A stretch of 64,000 nucleotides of DNA from Cordia subcordata. Its lineage: Eukaryota > Streptophyta > Magnoliopsida > Boraginales > Cordiaceae. This document shows, in pieces, positions 15,975 to 27,626 of the stretch; within the stretch, counting starts at the first letter, position 1; each line of letters starts with the position of its first letter. Position numbers and translations under genes: made by a program. The notes under the pieces were generated by a model. That model did not search any database. It worked only from the letters and a program-made list of their open reading frames with translations, and was not told the origin of the DNA. The DNA lies in assembly GCA_028554755.1 (NCBI GenBank), contig JAPTOF010000004.1:131501-195500 (forward strand), read 5' to 3'.

Positions 15975-16311
15975 CTAACAACTATTTAATAATAATAATT
16001 TGTTAAATTTAGAGAAACTTTCAGTTTCAGCTGATGGATGGAGGCAGAATTAAGGAGGTACTGTCAGGTTTCGAAGACGAAACCCTAGAAAGAGAGCTTT
16101 CGTAAAAGGAAAAACTTGGGCTTTGCAGTTGAGCTTATATATGTGGAGGAAGGGAGGTGCTGCGCTAAAGAACCTTCTGGATTTGCTTTTAAGCCCCCCA
16201 GTTTTGGGGTTTTTCTTAGATCGTGCCACCTAATTTTCTCTTTTTGCTTTGACCCAACAAAGAAAAAAAAAATGCAATCTGCATATCACTTGACCAAAAT
16301 AAGATAAAAAT
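15975..16311 (-). other. promoter and 5' leader side of the DEAH helicase
   Basis: The region upstream of the helicase start codon on the minus strand. No clear TATA box or conserved element was recognised, which fits a broadly expressed gene. No coding frame is supported. Confidence 0.3.
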
Positions 16312-16327
16312 GAGAAAAGAAGATATA

Positions 16328-16584
16328 TATGCCCCCAGGGGCATAGGTGAGTTGGTAAGTGGCCAGGTGATTAGGGTGGAGACACCCTGACAACGCGGGA
16401 TCGAGTCCGTGTGGCGGCAGTACTCCGCTGAAATATTGCGGGGGCTGTTGCTGGATTTCCACGCCCGTTGGTCCTCTCCCTGGTCGGGCTGCCACTTACG
16501 CACATCCCTCGATTTACCTCCCGCCTGGTTAAGGGGCCTCTGGCCAGGTGGGAAAAGGGTTCTCCTTTGGTTAACCCTTTTAAA
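16328..16584 (+). mobile_element. tRNA-derived SINE with perfect target-site duplications
   Basis: A 257-bp GC-rich insertion flanked by identical 16-bp direct repeats, GAGAAAAGAAGATATA, at 16312-16327 and 16585-16600. The 5' part has RNA polymerase III promoter features: an A-box-like stretch (TAGGTGAGTTGGTAAG, about 16344) and a B-box-like stretch (GGGATCGAGTCC, about 16397-16408). The rest is unrelated to tRNA and has no protein frame. A long variable duplication, a Pol III head and a short length are the definition of a plant SINE. Intact duplications suggest a fairly recent insertion. Confidence 0.85.
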
Positions 16585-16984
16585 GAGAAAAGAAGATATA
16601 CGATCTGCATCACATTTCCACTTGATTGTTTCTTTTACCAACGTAACGTCTTTATGGAAACAAGAATCCTAAGAACAGCTTCCAACAGTTTTTCTATTTT
16701 TGTCTTAAATTTAAGTAATTTAAGTCATTTTTTTATAATTTAGGATCCCGTATTTTCAGTTCTATTCTAACAACTCACATATTTTTTGTCAAATTTTCAG
16801 TTTAAGAAATCTCTATTTTAGTTTCACTCCAACAGTTATTCTATTTTAAAATATTACAATGTTAAAACAATGGAGAATGAGGAATGGAATTTGAATGTTG
16901 GCTTTGGATATGGAAAAAAAAAAAACTCCTATATATGGGTGTTTTGTTTTAGGATTTAGGAAAAACTAAAATTTGAGGGATGAG

Positions 16985-17027
16985 ATAGGGGAGCTGTTGG
17001 TGTACATTAGCACCAACCACTCCCCTA
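16985..17027. repeat. short perfect-stem inverted repeat
   Basis: GGGGAGCTGTTGGTG pairs with CACCAACCACTCCCC across an 8-base loop (about 16989-17026). The flanking DNA (ATTTGAGGGAT and CTAAATTTGGG) extends weak pairing. It resembles the centre of an old MITE, but outer boundaries could not be set. Confidence 0.4.
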
Positions 17028-17194
17028 AATTTGGGATTTTTTTTTTTATATTTGGGTGAGCTATTGGAGTTAAGTAGCCTTAATTTTTTATCATTGTCAG
17101 CTCATGTACAGTTTTATTGACATTACCAAACTAAAATATCTTAGTGAAGTAATTATATTTCAACTTTTATAACTTTTTCAAGTGCTGAAATATG

Positions 17195-17360
17195 TCTTTC
17201 TTTTTAAGATACTTGCCTATTTCAACTTATGTTCTATGGTAGCCCTTCTTCAGATGTTAGATCTATGCTTTCTCTTCGTGGATGCTCGCCTATTTCAACT
17301 TTTGTTTCATGACAGTTCTCGAAGTGTTGATTTATGCTTTCTTTCCTTGAGTACAGACTT
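17195..17360. repeat. degenerate ~80-bp tandem repeat, about two copies
   Basis: The unit runs from CGCCTATTTCAACTT to TCTATGCTTTCT and recurs once in a diverged form; fragments (CTATGCTTTCC) continue to about 17410. Stops interrupt all long frames. It adjoins the 93-bp array downstream and shares no obvious sequence with it. Confidence 0.5.
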
Positions 17361-17454
17361 TCATCGTTAGATTTGGCCATTCATCTTGTGCTAATCTATG
17401 CTTTCCCCTGATCTATGATTCCCTTTTTTAGTATTTGCCTTCATCATTATAGGT

Positions 17455-17757
17455 TTTGTTGTTCATCTCATTTACTTGGTTTTGTGTCTATAATGAATAA
17501 GGGTATACACGGGTTGGTTCAATCCTCTTGGTTTGTGTCCACAATGGATAGTTGTTCATCTCGTCTACTTGGTTTTGTGTCCATAATGGGTAGGGGTATA
17601 TACGAGTTGGTTTGTCCTCTTGGTTTATGTCCACAATGGATGGTCATTCATCTCGTTTTCTTGGTTTGTGTTTACAATGGGTAGAGATGTACACGGGTTG
17701 GTTTGTTCTCTTGGTTTGTGTCCACAATAAATAAGGTGTACACGGGGTAGTTTGGTT
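17455..17757. repeat. ~93-bp tandem repeat, about 3.2 diverged copies
   Basis: Copies start near 17461, 17554 and 17646. Each contains TTCATCTCGT, CTTGGTTTTGTGTCCA, CAATGGGTAGGGGTA and ACACGGGTTGGTTTG. Period is 92-93 bp with many substitutions, so it is an old minisatellite. A frame reads through part of it, but only because the unit is rich in hydrophobic codons; it is not a gene. Confidence 0.65.
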
Positions 17758-19291
17758 TTGGTTTACAAAGCTTATACTACATACATATTCCCTCATATAC
17801 AAAAGTCAATAATGAGGGGAGTTGAACCCAAAACCTTGCAGATTCATGGCAACACTTTAACCACTGAGTTATAACTACTTTTGTGTTTTAATTTTAATAC
17901 TAAAATTCTATAATATCAAGTTGGTTTGTTAAAATAACATGGATAATATATCAGATTGTTTTTTTTTCTTTTTAGTATGAAGTTTAAGCTTTTTAGTTTT
18001 TGAAGGAAAATTGAAAATGAAGCCAACTTATGTATGCCAATTTGGGTTGGGTATATACATGATTAAAAAAATAATTGGTTTGTTATAAATGTAAACCAAT
18101 TGATTTTGGTTTTGTTTGAAAATATGGTTAAAATCAAATCTAATCAAACCAAACCATGTTCACTAGTGACAATGAATGGTGGTTTGTCCTTGAAAAACAA
18201 GTTTGTTGTTTGCCTTGGGGCCAATTTAGCTAGATGTTTGTCCAAGCTCGTGATGTTCGAGCTAGTAAGCTCTCATATCACAGTTTGATTGTATGGCATT
18301 GGTTTGCTACTTGTATGGGTGTTATGGAGGATTTGAAATGGGTACGAGCCATACTTTATAAAGATATCTTGCTGGTCTCCTTATCTAGGTTAAGCTTAGA
18401 GATGCTTCTTTGCATAAATGTCTTGACGATGAATGGAGATGTCCTGTGAAATATTTTTCTTTTCCTTTTATGTCGTGGTTGTTGTGCACTTCTTTACCAG
18501 ATAGTTCAAGTTTGAGCATGTATCATTTGTTTGTTGAATGAAAGTTTGCTTCTTTTGTGACCAAAAAAAAAAAGGGGAGAAAAGATTGCACTTTCTTTTG
18601 ATTTTCCCCTTCCATTGAGAGAAATATGTTACAATATCTTGCTTAGTGTAGTGTCTTTATAATAAATGAATTCAATAAAATGTTTAGGAATTCAATTGTA
18701 AGTTTATTCTTTTATGTTTGGTAGCACTTATTGTTTAAAAAGTATAGAATTTATCTAGAATTTTAAAATTTGTAAATCATGAATTTGCTTAAGTTTTACT
18801 TAAATCTTAGCCCAAAAAATGAAATTTGCAATCCTGCAAAAGCCAAGTTTGCAAGATGTCTTTATAAAATATAACATTATACATTTGGTTAAAAAAAATA
18901 ATAACATTACACAATATTAGCCTTTTTCATTCATCTTTTATGTGAGCTTTAACATGATTGTAAACAAAGAACAACAAATGGTGACACCAGCTACCACATT
19001 CTTGGCAAATTTAATATTAGAAAATTATAATAGACAAAGACAATGGACAATGCCTTATATGACAAATTTAATGACAATAAAATAACTAAAAGGTATTTAA
19101 CTAGAATTTACATATCAATTATAACACTACATACGTTCTAAAAACAATTTAAATTTACAAATGAGATAATTGATTTTAAATTATTTTAATTCCAAATGAC
19201 AATTCATTCGAAAATACATATTTGCATAAAAACATGCCATAATTGTATCCAGACACTATGTTCAGGAAATTTATTTATTTTTATTTTAAAT

Positions 19292-19295
19292 CAAG

Positions 19296-19326
<31 letters not shown>

Positions 19327-21017
19327 GATTGTTGTCTAGGTTAGAAACTAATATGTGGTCCGTGCGTTGCACAGGGGATTCGATATAAAAATTATATTCA
19401 ATTATTTATTTTGAAAAATGGAAATATAAAATTACAATGTTTTATCAATTGTATGTATCATATGATTTTTTTTTCAAATAAACTATATAGCATATAATCC
19501 ATATAATGATAAAAGAGAAATAACGTAAACACGATATTTTTTATATTGCATTTTAAAAATAGACAATAGTACATATAAATATATACTATGAAAAATTTAT
19601 ACAATATTTTGAAATTTCTTTTTTTGAAAATAACATTTTTAGTTTTACTCAATGGTATTCTTTGGAAACTGAGAAAATAAAAAACCATTAATTAGGGTAG
19701 AGGAAAAAAAATAATTGGGGCCAAAACAATTAATAAATAACAGTAATTGATAATTATTAATAGATAGTTGAGCTACTGGATACAACATATAACACATAGC
19801 AATAATTAATTGACAAAATAATTGAAGGGAAGCAAAGTAGTAGACCGGAAGAAGATGTGAGACATATGAAAGCATCAGAACTGCAGATTAATAGTAATTG
19901 TGAATGGATAGATGTTTTGCAACGTGACAACATGGCACCAAGTGCGGAAAATTTGATCCCATATTGGTTGCAGAATTTATACTATAGTATAAAATATACC
20001 TCGATAAATGCCATGTTGCTATGTGTCTCTATTACTTTGTTGTCACGTGTTTATTGCTTAATAATAATGTTAAAAAAATGCGTAGCTGTCCTTTAAAAAA
20101 AAAAATCCATAGATGGCATTCCTTTTTCTAGAATTTTCCTTTTTTATTATATTTGATTTTTTGATTTAATTCCTCCGTAATTACAGAATCTTAACTCTTT
20201 CGATTTTCAAAATCGTAAATATATATGGACATTATAGGTCTGTTGCTTACAACTAAATCATTTAGTTGTTGTTCAATCGATTTCTTCCCTTTTCGAGCAC
20301 TAAACATATTTTCTTTTTATTCTCTATATATTATTATTTTACACTTAATCAGTAACCTAAAATCATAATTAAATCATTATTTTAGTGTCATATTTCAGCT
20401 CATACATTCCAATATCACGCATGGTAACGCAGATTTGCTTCCCTTTTGTTCTAGATACTTGCAATTCGATCAACCCTTTTATATGACCACAATTTCTCCG
20501 TAATTCCAAATTGTAATGTCTCGCAAATTTCAAAATTGTGCATATATAAGATAATCACATGTATATTGTCAATTTTTATGAGATCTTTTTCGATTTACAC
20601 ACTAATATGACAAAAATTGATAATATACATGTGATTGTCTTAGAAAATGGAGGCAAGCCTTTATTCCGTTTTAAGAAGAATATGTAAAAATAAAAGAATT
20701 TTCAAAATCCTTTTCTAATCTATAATTTAATTTTAGACCTTAAATGTAATTCTACCAATTAACAAATATATATGAACTTGACTACTTAAAATGTTATCAT
20801 ATATATTACAGTCTAATCATTATATGGTATTTAAAGCATAGTAACATTATATAATATAATATAATACAATATTATATTATTAACCGTATGTGTATTATTA
20901 TTATTTAATTTATGAAAATAAGTTCATATAATTTGTTTGAAGTATTTAGATAGATAAAAAATTAAATCGTTCAACTTATATGGCACGTCCTGTGCAACCG
21001 CAATGTTGACGTGCTAG
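19292..21017 (+). mobile_element. probable non-autonomous Helitron
   Basis: The right end has a 7-bp stem GCACGTC/GACGTGC (20983-20989 with 21008-21014) followed by CTAG and then T (21014-21018), matching the Helitron rule of a hairpin, CTRR and insertion before T. Near the left side, CCGTGCGTTGCACAGG (about 19360) is the typical GTGCGTTGCAC-type motif of plant Helitron ends, and its inverse is present at the right end (CCTGTGCAACCGCA). The 5' terminus is uncertain; A|TC at 19291-19293, just before an (AT)n tract, is the best guess. The interior is AT-rich with no Rep or helicase frame. The stem overlaps the terminal CTAG, which is unusual. Confidence 0.42.
20548..20641. repeat. 30-bp-arm inverted repeat inside the Helitron candidate
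   Basis: Arms at 20548-20577 and 20612-20641 pair with only about two mismatches (core AATCACATGTATATT and its inverse), separated by 34 bases. It could be a small nested MITE or an internal hairpin of the host element. Confidence 0.6.
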
Positions 21018-21285
21018 TAGAATTATGTAGTACATAGATAATAGAAAATCATGAGTTACGGGTCCTTCTTAGAGACATGTCATACTAATTGGCCCATGAT
21101 CAAGTGCGGGCTTCAACCCACTCAGCCCAAAGGACAGAGTGGATGGATTATTGCAGGCGCACTGGCCTCGCACAGCTGAGCCTTCTCCCTCTTACACACA
21201 GACACGGTCACACACACGTCTCGCAATTTGTTTGTTCGATGAGAGGAGCTTGAGAGGGAAAAAGAAACAACCCCAGAAGAGTGAC
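21018..21285 (+). other. promoter and leader of the FCA-like gene
   Basis: The 270 bases between the Helitron end and the start codon hold the promoter or leader. It has a pyrimidine-rich stretch near 21180-21230. No TATA box stands out. Confidence 0.35.
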
Positions 21286-24200
21286 ATGGAAAGACACAGA
21301 GGAGAGGGCTCACATCCAGACGATTACAGGTCTCACCACCCCAACTGGAGCTTCGATAACCACCGTCAGTATTTCTCCGGCGACTTCCACCAGCAGCAGC
21401 AGCAGCAGCAGAACGAGCGTTACCATCACGACCGCCCCCACCATCCACAATTCGACCACCACGCTTATCACCAAAACTCCTTCGCTGAACCCAGTTGCTC
21501 TGCAGGAGAGGGACTCCACACTAATTCCAATCATTCTTTACCTTGTTGGCCCCGCAAAAGACAATTTTCCGCTGGTACTTTTAAACTTCTCTCTCCCTCT
21601 CTCTCTCTTTTGGGAAAAAAGGAAAAAATTTACTAAGCTTTAAATTATTCTCTTTGTTTGCTCATTTTACATGTAGGCGTGTAATATCTTCTGCTAACCC
21701 ACGTTCTAGTGCGTTAATTAACCTCGACTTAACCCGCATTTGAATAACCATGTATATCATTATTCACTATTCCTGGGTTTGACTTTTGAGAAGGGTAGGA
21801 TAAACGCAGGCAGCCACTCGAACTCGTCGTATTGATCTCCCCTTAATTTGAATCACAATTACTAATATATTTTTGTTAGAATGCTTTGATGGTGGCAGCT
21901 TCGTAAAGCTATATGTTTCAGGAATTCCAAGAACAGCAACAGAAGATGATGTAAGTCATGCAATCCTGCATAACGAACCTAATTGCATGATTTCAACATA
22001 TCAATACTCAAAAACGTAGTTTTTAATTTCTTAGCTATCTAGACATTCATCCTACATATCTTGGTTGCTTTGATTTTGTTTTGATACGCATGTACTTATT
22101 TTGTGTCTTTTTGGGTTTTCAGTGTGGTACTGTTGATGATATTGTTGTTTCAATTGAATTTCATCTGACCTTTTAGTAAGATCGTTTGTGTTTGTGTTGA
22201 TGGTTGCGGTTTGTCAATTCAGATTCGGTCTGTTTTTGGGGAGCATGGACAAATTTTAGAAGTGGTGCTTTTTAAGGATAAAAGGACTGGTCAACAACAA
22301 GGTAATGAGTGTCTTTATGGCCTTTCCCTTGTTTTCTTGAGACAATCATTACGCAAGGTGCATCCTTTGTTCATGTAGTTACCTGTTGGCAATGTGCTTT
22401 AGCTAACAAACTAAACTTGTCAATTATAAATTTATGATTTCTATATTTGTATGCATCCTTGTCTCTATGTCTTAAAAAGCAGAGCATACATTTTACGAAA
22501 TCTAGCAAACTTTTATAGAGGTGCGACCCACAACAAACGAAGGGGGAAAGCTTGCTTTGCTGTAGCCCTATTTTAGTAGATTGGGCTTGTTATCCTCTGA
22601 GAATGATCCATGAAGATCATATTCGGCAAAAGAAAGAATAAAATCAATAGTTGTGATGCATTGTTGTACTGGATTGGGCCTCTATCAAAAGGTCCTTTCT
22701 TGAGCTAGCTACAAGGTATAATATGGATTACGGAAAGATAAAATGTGGAACCTAGAAAAGAAAAGATATGGCTTCCAAATTAAATTCCGAATTAGTGGTT
22801 ACTACCAAAGGGAGTGGCGATTCCATACGCAAAAAGGAAGAGACTCATAGAAGGGAAATCGATTTAGAGTCCTTTGTGGCTTCGGTGGCGATTAGATCAA
22901 TGCGTCATTGCTTCAAGAGAAACTCTCATCGAATTTCACTATGAATCTTTAGGTACCAAACACGAGTTTGATCTTCCAAAGAACAAGACTTTTTCTGAAT
23001 AAGCCAGTTCAGTTGGGACCCTGCTGATCCACTCTTTTTCCTATTCAAAGATCATCCCCTTGGGTTTGTGTTTTCACATTGAGAATTATTTGCAAATTGA
23101 GATAGTTGGAAGCAATATTTTTTTATTATTGCTTCATTCAAATTTGAAGTGGATTCTTAGTCGATTTTTGTACTCTTTCTGGATAGATGGTTCACTACTA
23201 GACCGAGGGGTAAGTCATTCACATGCAAATCATGAATGTTCGGACTCCATATTATGCAAGGAATCTATTGATTCTCTCCCAATTGGTTAGACTGTAGGTG
23301 CGATGATTTACTTCATGGGTGAGGTCTTTGGTTCAAGTCCAAGATGACCCAGTTGTGCTAGGGCAAAGAATAGCAACCATTTATGCATTAGGGAGATAGT
23401 TTCTTATTTTGTGCCGAAGTAGTTCATAGAGCACAGGCTGAAACTGGTGAAATCAAAGGGCATTAAAAGGTATCCTGAGCAATTGCATTAATTGGGTTCA
23501 TTGATATTCCTGGTATAGTAGATGCTATCACACATACAATCATACTCAATTGAGGAATGCTTCCACCATCCATTAAAGGAAAGCTCGACGAAGGAGGAAG
23601 ATGCGGCAGGGGATAGAAAAGGGTTTCGGAGATCGAGACGAGATTTGATTTGTTTTTCATCAACTAAACCAATGACTATTCATGATTCCATAATTGAATC
23701 AATTCCATACCCCTTCCAAATTAGGGGAATGTTATGCTAAAACTTTGTTCAAAATGATGTGGTAGAAACTTCCATTATTTCTTGTTTGGTTAAACACATT
23801 TTATTGTTGCATAGTAACATGATGGTTCTATGAGGAGCACCATAGTTCTTAGTTACTACTGGATACGAGGTCTTATCTCTTTTATGCTGTTGGATGTTAG
23901 AAATATACTTATGTAGTGTCACATACAAAATATACATGTATTTATCTTTATAACTCTGCTTTTCTTATTATGTGTAGATCTACACGCACGAAGCTCCGGA
24001 TATGTCGTTGTATTGTTAAATGGCCAAAATCACACGTTTATTGATTTTCATTTAAATGTATCCTTTTGAGACTATCTCAAATTGTCATGAGCTTAGAGTT
24101 GGACTTACACTTGTTGTGTATAAGTTTTGGATACAGTGTGCTTTTAGTTGCTTATATTTAATTTAATACCCTGGACAAATTAAGAAGTGGCTAACTATGT

Positions 24201-27200
24201 GACTGTTTGTTCTGCGTTTTAATGTAATATATTGATAAGTTTTTGTTGCTGGAGTCTCTGGCCAGTATAGGAAAAAGAGGAAAAGAATCATCTTTATGAT
24301 GGATATTGATTTTACACTTACAGAAACTTGTTTTGTAAAGTATGCAACATTGGAAGAAGCTGACCGTGCTGTTGAAGCAATAAGTGGTCACTATACTTTT
24401 CCTGGGGTTAGTTTTCGCCTATCAATTTTAAGTTTGTATTTTCCAGCATTTTCTTTACAAAAGGGCATTAAAGTATGATTGCTAACTGAGATTTCTATAT
24501 TTTAAGGGAGTTCTTCCAATAAAAGTTAAGTACGCTGATGGAGAGCGGGAACGCCTCGGTAATTATCTTATCCAACAATACAGATTGCTTATGCATTAAT
24601 TTTTTGATCCTGTAACCTGTTTTAGCTTCGGATAAACAAAACTAAGCATGTTTTTTTGCCTAAATCTATCAACAACAAACTATGTAGAATTTTATTCTAT
24701 ATGGATATATGAACTTTTGTTCCGCTGATTTGAAATACATATTCCTTTACTTAGCCTCTTAAATTTTGTGGAAATCTGCATAACTGGATACTGCAACGAA
24801 GATGATCTAGATTGATGTACTTATTTTTGTCTTAGCTGCTATAGAAATCTCTTCTGGATCTCAGACGTAATGAGGAAAACAACATAAAAGAAGGAAATAG
24901 AAGAAAAAAGATAAGAAAGATGCACTTATCCTCTTGTAACTTTTTTCAAGTTCCAGTTATTCAACTTTGAGATTCCCATTAAAGAAACAAGATGAGTTTT
25001 CGCTAAATATGCTATTTCTGTGGAACATGTATTCTATTCATTGTCCAGTTTACTAGTAGATGTTTTTCTTGTCCTTGGTCATTTTTCATATTTTTTCTCT
25101 CTCTCTCTCTCTCTGCTTGACTTTCCATTTTGTAGGGAGCTTCTATGGTGCACATGTCCACAAACTTTATGTTGGTTCTCTGAACAGACAAGCTTCTAAA
25201 AGGGAGCTTGAAGAAGTATGTGTATTATATTCTTTAATCTCAAATATGTAATTCTTCTCATTTTAAAATTCTGAATTTTAAGTTTCATATGTTGAAATTG
25301 AACTTTGAATAAAACTTGAGGTATCACATTCTTTGTTGGTTGGGCGGAGAAGTGCTGTGAGTGATCAAATATTTGGGTTGTCCCTTAGGTGCTTATTTGT
25401 TGTCACCAGACTTTAGGGTGTTTTCTGGTTGGTTAGGAGATCCAGGATCAGTTGCTTAGTTTATTTGCCACTTTCTGAGCTTCTAGTGCTAGATTTTGAT
25501 TTAGTGAATGGTTCGACAGGTATTTTCCCCATATGGTGTTCTTGAAGATGTTTTCATTGTGCGGAATGAATTGAAGCAAAGTCGTGGTATGTGAGATAAG
25601 TCTCCATCTCTGTGAACCTGTACTTATTCAATTAACCAAAATCTTAGAAACATTATGGACTAAAATGTGTAGTTACTCCTATTTGTTGATTCTTTTGCTT
25701 AAAGATGCCCATAATTCCTCTGCAATTATCTTTTCCAGTATGTGTTATAGATTTTGACTGCTTTAAAGCTTGTAAGAATGATGCTTATAATTGCACATTT
25801 GGTCTTTAATGATACTGTTACTATCATCAGTCTGTTAGTCAGATGCCATGCATTCTTTCTCAATCATTATTCCTGGATCTTCAGCATATATGCTAATTTT
25901 ACCTTCTTGTGGTGCTCGGTTGTTTGCTCCCAAGGATTTGCATTCGTTCAATTCTCTCGTAGAGATATGGCAGTTGCTGCAATGAATGCTCTTAATGGAA
26001 AATACGTATTGAGAGTAAGGTCTCATAACAGTTTGATACCCTATGATGCTCTTGTATGATTTCAACCAATCCTTCTCCCTGTTTGTCTGGAGAACAGGGT
26101 TGTGACCAGCCGTTGATTGTTCGTTTTGCAGATCCAAAAAAGCCTAGGACAGGCGACTTAATGTATCTTCTCTGCCTAATAATTCTTTGTTCTCTTGAGT
26201 AAATTTCATTTCATCTACTCCAAAGTGTTGCAAGCCTTTCTATGAGATGTGTAAGGATGTCGCAAAGCAACATTTTAAAAAGATCCTGTACTAAAATTTT
26301 TTTTGCCTTATCTAACTGAGTACAAGTACACAAGAGAAAAGCATAAAAAGAATATTAATTGTTTCTAATAGCACATTGGATTATCTGCTTTGAAAATTTC
26401 ATGACTCTTTTGTTGGGTGTCTATGGTAGTTAGCAGTTACTACAACATGACCATATGATGGAGCAAAATGAGAATTTATCTATACCACTTGCCTTCTTAG
26501 GTAATGATGTAAGCATGTGAAGCATAGGATGTCCAAAGTCTTAATGTAAGCAAATTAATATATAATCTAACCTTTGAACAATTGGATGCTTGCTGTTAGA
26601 CCCCCCGCAGCTAGACAGTTAATCTGAACTGCATTTTCTTGTTCCCTGGTTTCTTAATTACTCACTTCTTCCAACACACAAAAAAAGCAGTGCCTGGAGG
26701 AAAAAAGAGCACCTTTTTCTATTAATTTTGAGGTGAATCTTCCATGTTTCGGGCTGCTGTGGGTTACTCTTTTTGAAATCAATAGTTAGTCTGATGTCTT
26801 AGTGCAGTCTTTCCCTTCTTCAAATTTCAATTATTTGTTCATATAGTTTCTTGGTCTTTCTGTTCTGTTGCAGGCCGAGACCATTTATCAGTGGTCCATT
26901 GGGTGGGCATTTACTCCCCAACAGTTCTGCTTCGTTGAGTCAAAGAGTTCGATCATCATCTCAAGTTAGTAATCATATTCATGATGCTTTATTGCCATTA
27001 AGCAGCTTGATTAGGTTGGTATATATGCTCCTGTCAGGGTGATGCTTTAGGCTGTAAACCTCTTGTAAACTTGAAATTAAAGGTTGATCATTGGTTTAAA
27101 AACTGGTGCTGTTTAATTAGAGGGCATATCAGAATGCTCTAGAGTCTAGGGTTTACAAATTTTACAAAATCAAATGATAGTTTCTGCATATCTTTAGGCA

Positions 27201-27626
27201 AGGTGCTTTCGTATGTAGGCAGATTATCATGGATGCATTAACGTGCTAGTTGTTTATGGATATTTGATCCAATTTATCCATTCTTATGTAGTCTCCACAA
27301 AGCAAACCTCAGCCACTGTCGACCAGTTGCCCTGCATTGGATCAAGTTCTTCCTCCATCCACATCTGTTTGTGGGGATGCTGAAACGGAAAACTCCTTAG
27401 ACTGCGACTGGAGTGAACATATCTGCCCCGATGGACACGCATATTATTATAATTGTATGACATGTGAAAGCAGGGTAAAATTTGCTTATTTTGAATAGTA
27501 TTTTCAACTGAATTCTGTAACCTTAGATGATCTGACTAAATGTCTTATACATGTGACAAATAGTGGGAGAAGCCTGAGGAATACGCACTTTATGAACAAC
27601 AACTCGAAAAGCTGGAACAGCAATAG
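21286..27626 (+). CDS. RRM-RRM-WW protein, short FCA-like family
   Basis: Related to the flowering-time RNA-binding protein FCA, which uses two RRMs for RNA and a WW domain to contact the 3'-processing factor FY. Exons: 21286-21574, 21880-21950, 22223-22301, 24324-24406, 24507-24558, 25136-25215, 25520-25586, 25935-26014, 26098-26162, 26874-26964, 27292-27474, 27564-27626, giving 400 aa in frame. The N-terminus is His/Gln-rich. RRM1 spans about residues 105-190 ([29 protein letters not shown]), RRM2 about 201-283 ([29 protein letters not shown]). The WW domain has Trp359 and Trp381 around a YYYN core. It lacks the long Gln/Pro-rich middle of true FCA, so it matches the short FCA-related genes (the Arabidopsis At2g47310 type, from memory). 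The exon ending at 26162 has a weaker donor and is the least certain junction. A flowering role is not shown. Confidence 0.88.
22855..23770. pseudogene. mosaic of plastid DNA fragments (NUPT) in the FCA-like gene
   Basis: Intron 3 of the FCA-like gene contains decayed pieces of several distant plastid loci. About 22855-23090 resembles ycf2 (readable [15 protein letters not shown]). About 23258-23390 closely follows the 3' end of the trnI-GAU intron, its 3' exon (GAGGTCT, GGTTCAAGTCC) and the spacer towards trnA. About 23430-23466 matches the rbcL segment coding [10 protein letters not shown]. About 23730-23765 looks like rps16 exon 1 (AAACTTTG, GATGTGGTAGAAA). Many differences are C-to-T or G-to-A, as expected of methylated nuclear copies. 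None is functional; exact edges need alignment to a chloroplast genome. Confidence 0.7.

Larger units (their letters stand above)
16601..19289. other. repeat-rich spacer without genes
   Basis: Apart from the two tandem blocks and the small inverted repeat, this stretch is AT-rich DNA with no supported gene. Near 17820-17875 there is a sequence of the type CCAAAACCTTGCAGATTCATGGCAAC...CACTGAGTTATAAC, commonly found in plant dispersed repeats. The segment 18140-18565, ending in an A-rich run, could be a decayed retroposon, but no protein similarity is visible. Confidence 0.4.

Noticed and set aside
16397..16408. B-box-like motif suggesting a tRNA gene
   Set aside because: The surrounding sequence has no acceptor or anticodon stem and sits inside a SINE with target duplications.
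16371..16672. Several overlapping frames in both directions around the SINE
   Set aside because: They arise from the GC-rich SINE body; no codon pattern or similarity supports a protein.
17415..17684. Plus-strand frame across the 93-bp repeats
   Set aside because: It follows the tandem unit imperfectly and breaks with repeat divergence, so it is not a repeat protein.
17455..17757. CRISPR-like spaced repeats
   Set aside because: The copies are head-to-tail and diverged without unique spacers, and the DNA is plant nuclear.
23315..23390. Possible tRNA gene (GGTTCAAGTCC, B-box-like)
   Set aside because: Only the 3' exon part of plastid trnI is present, with substitutions and no 5' half, so it cannot make a tRNA.
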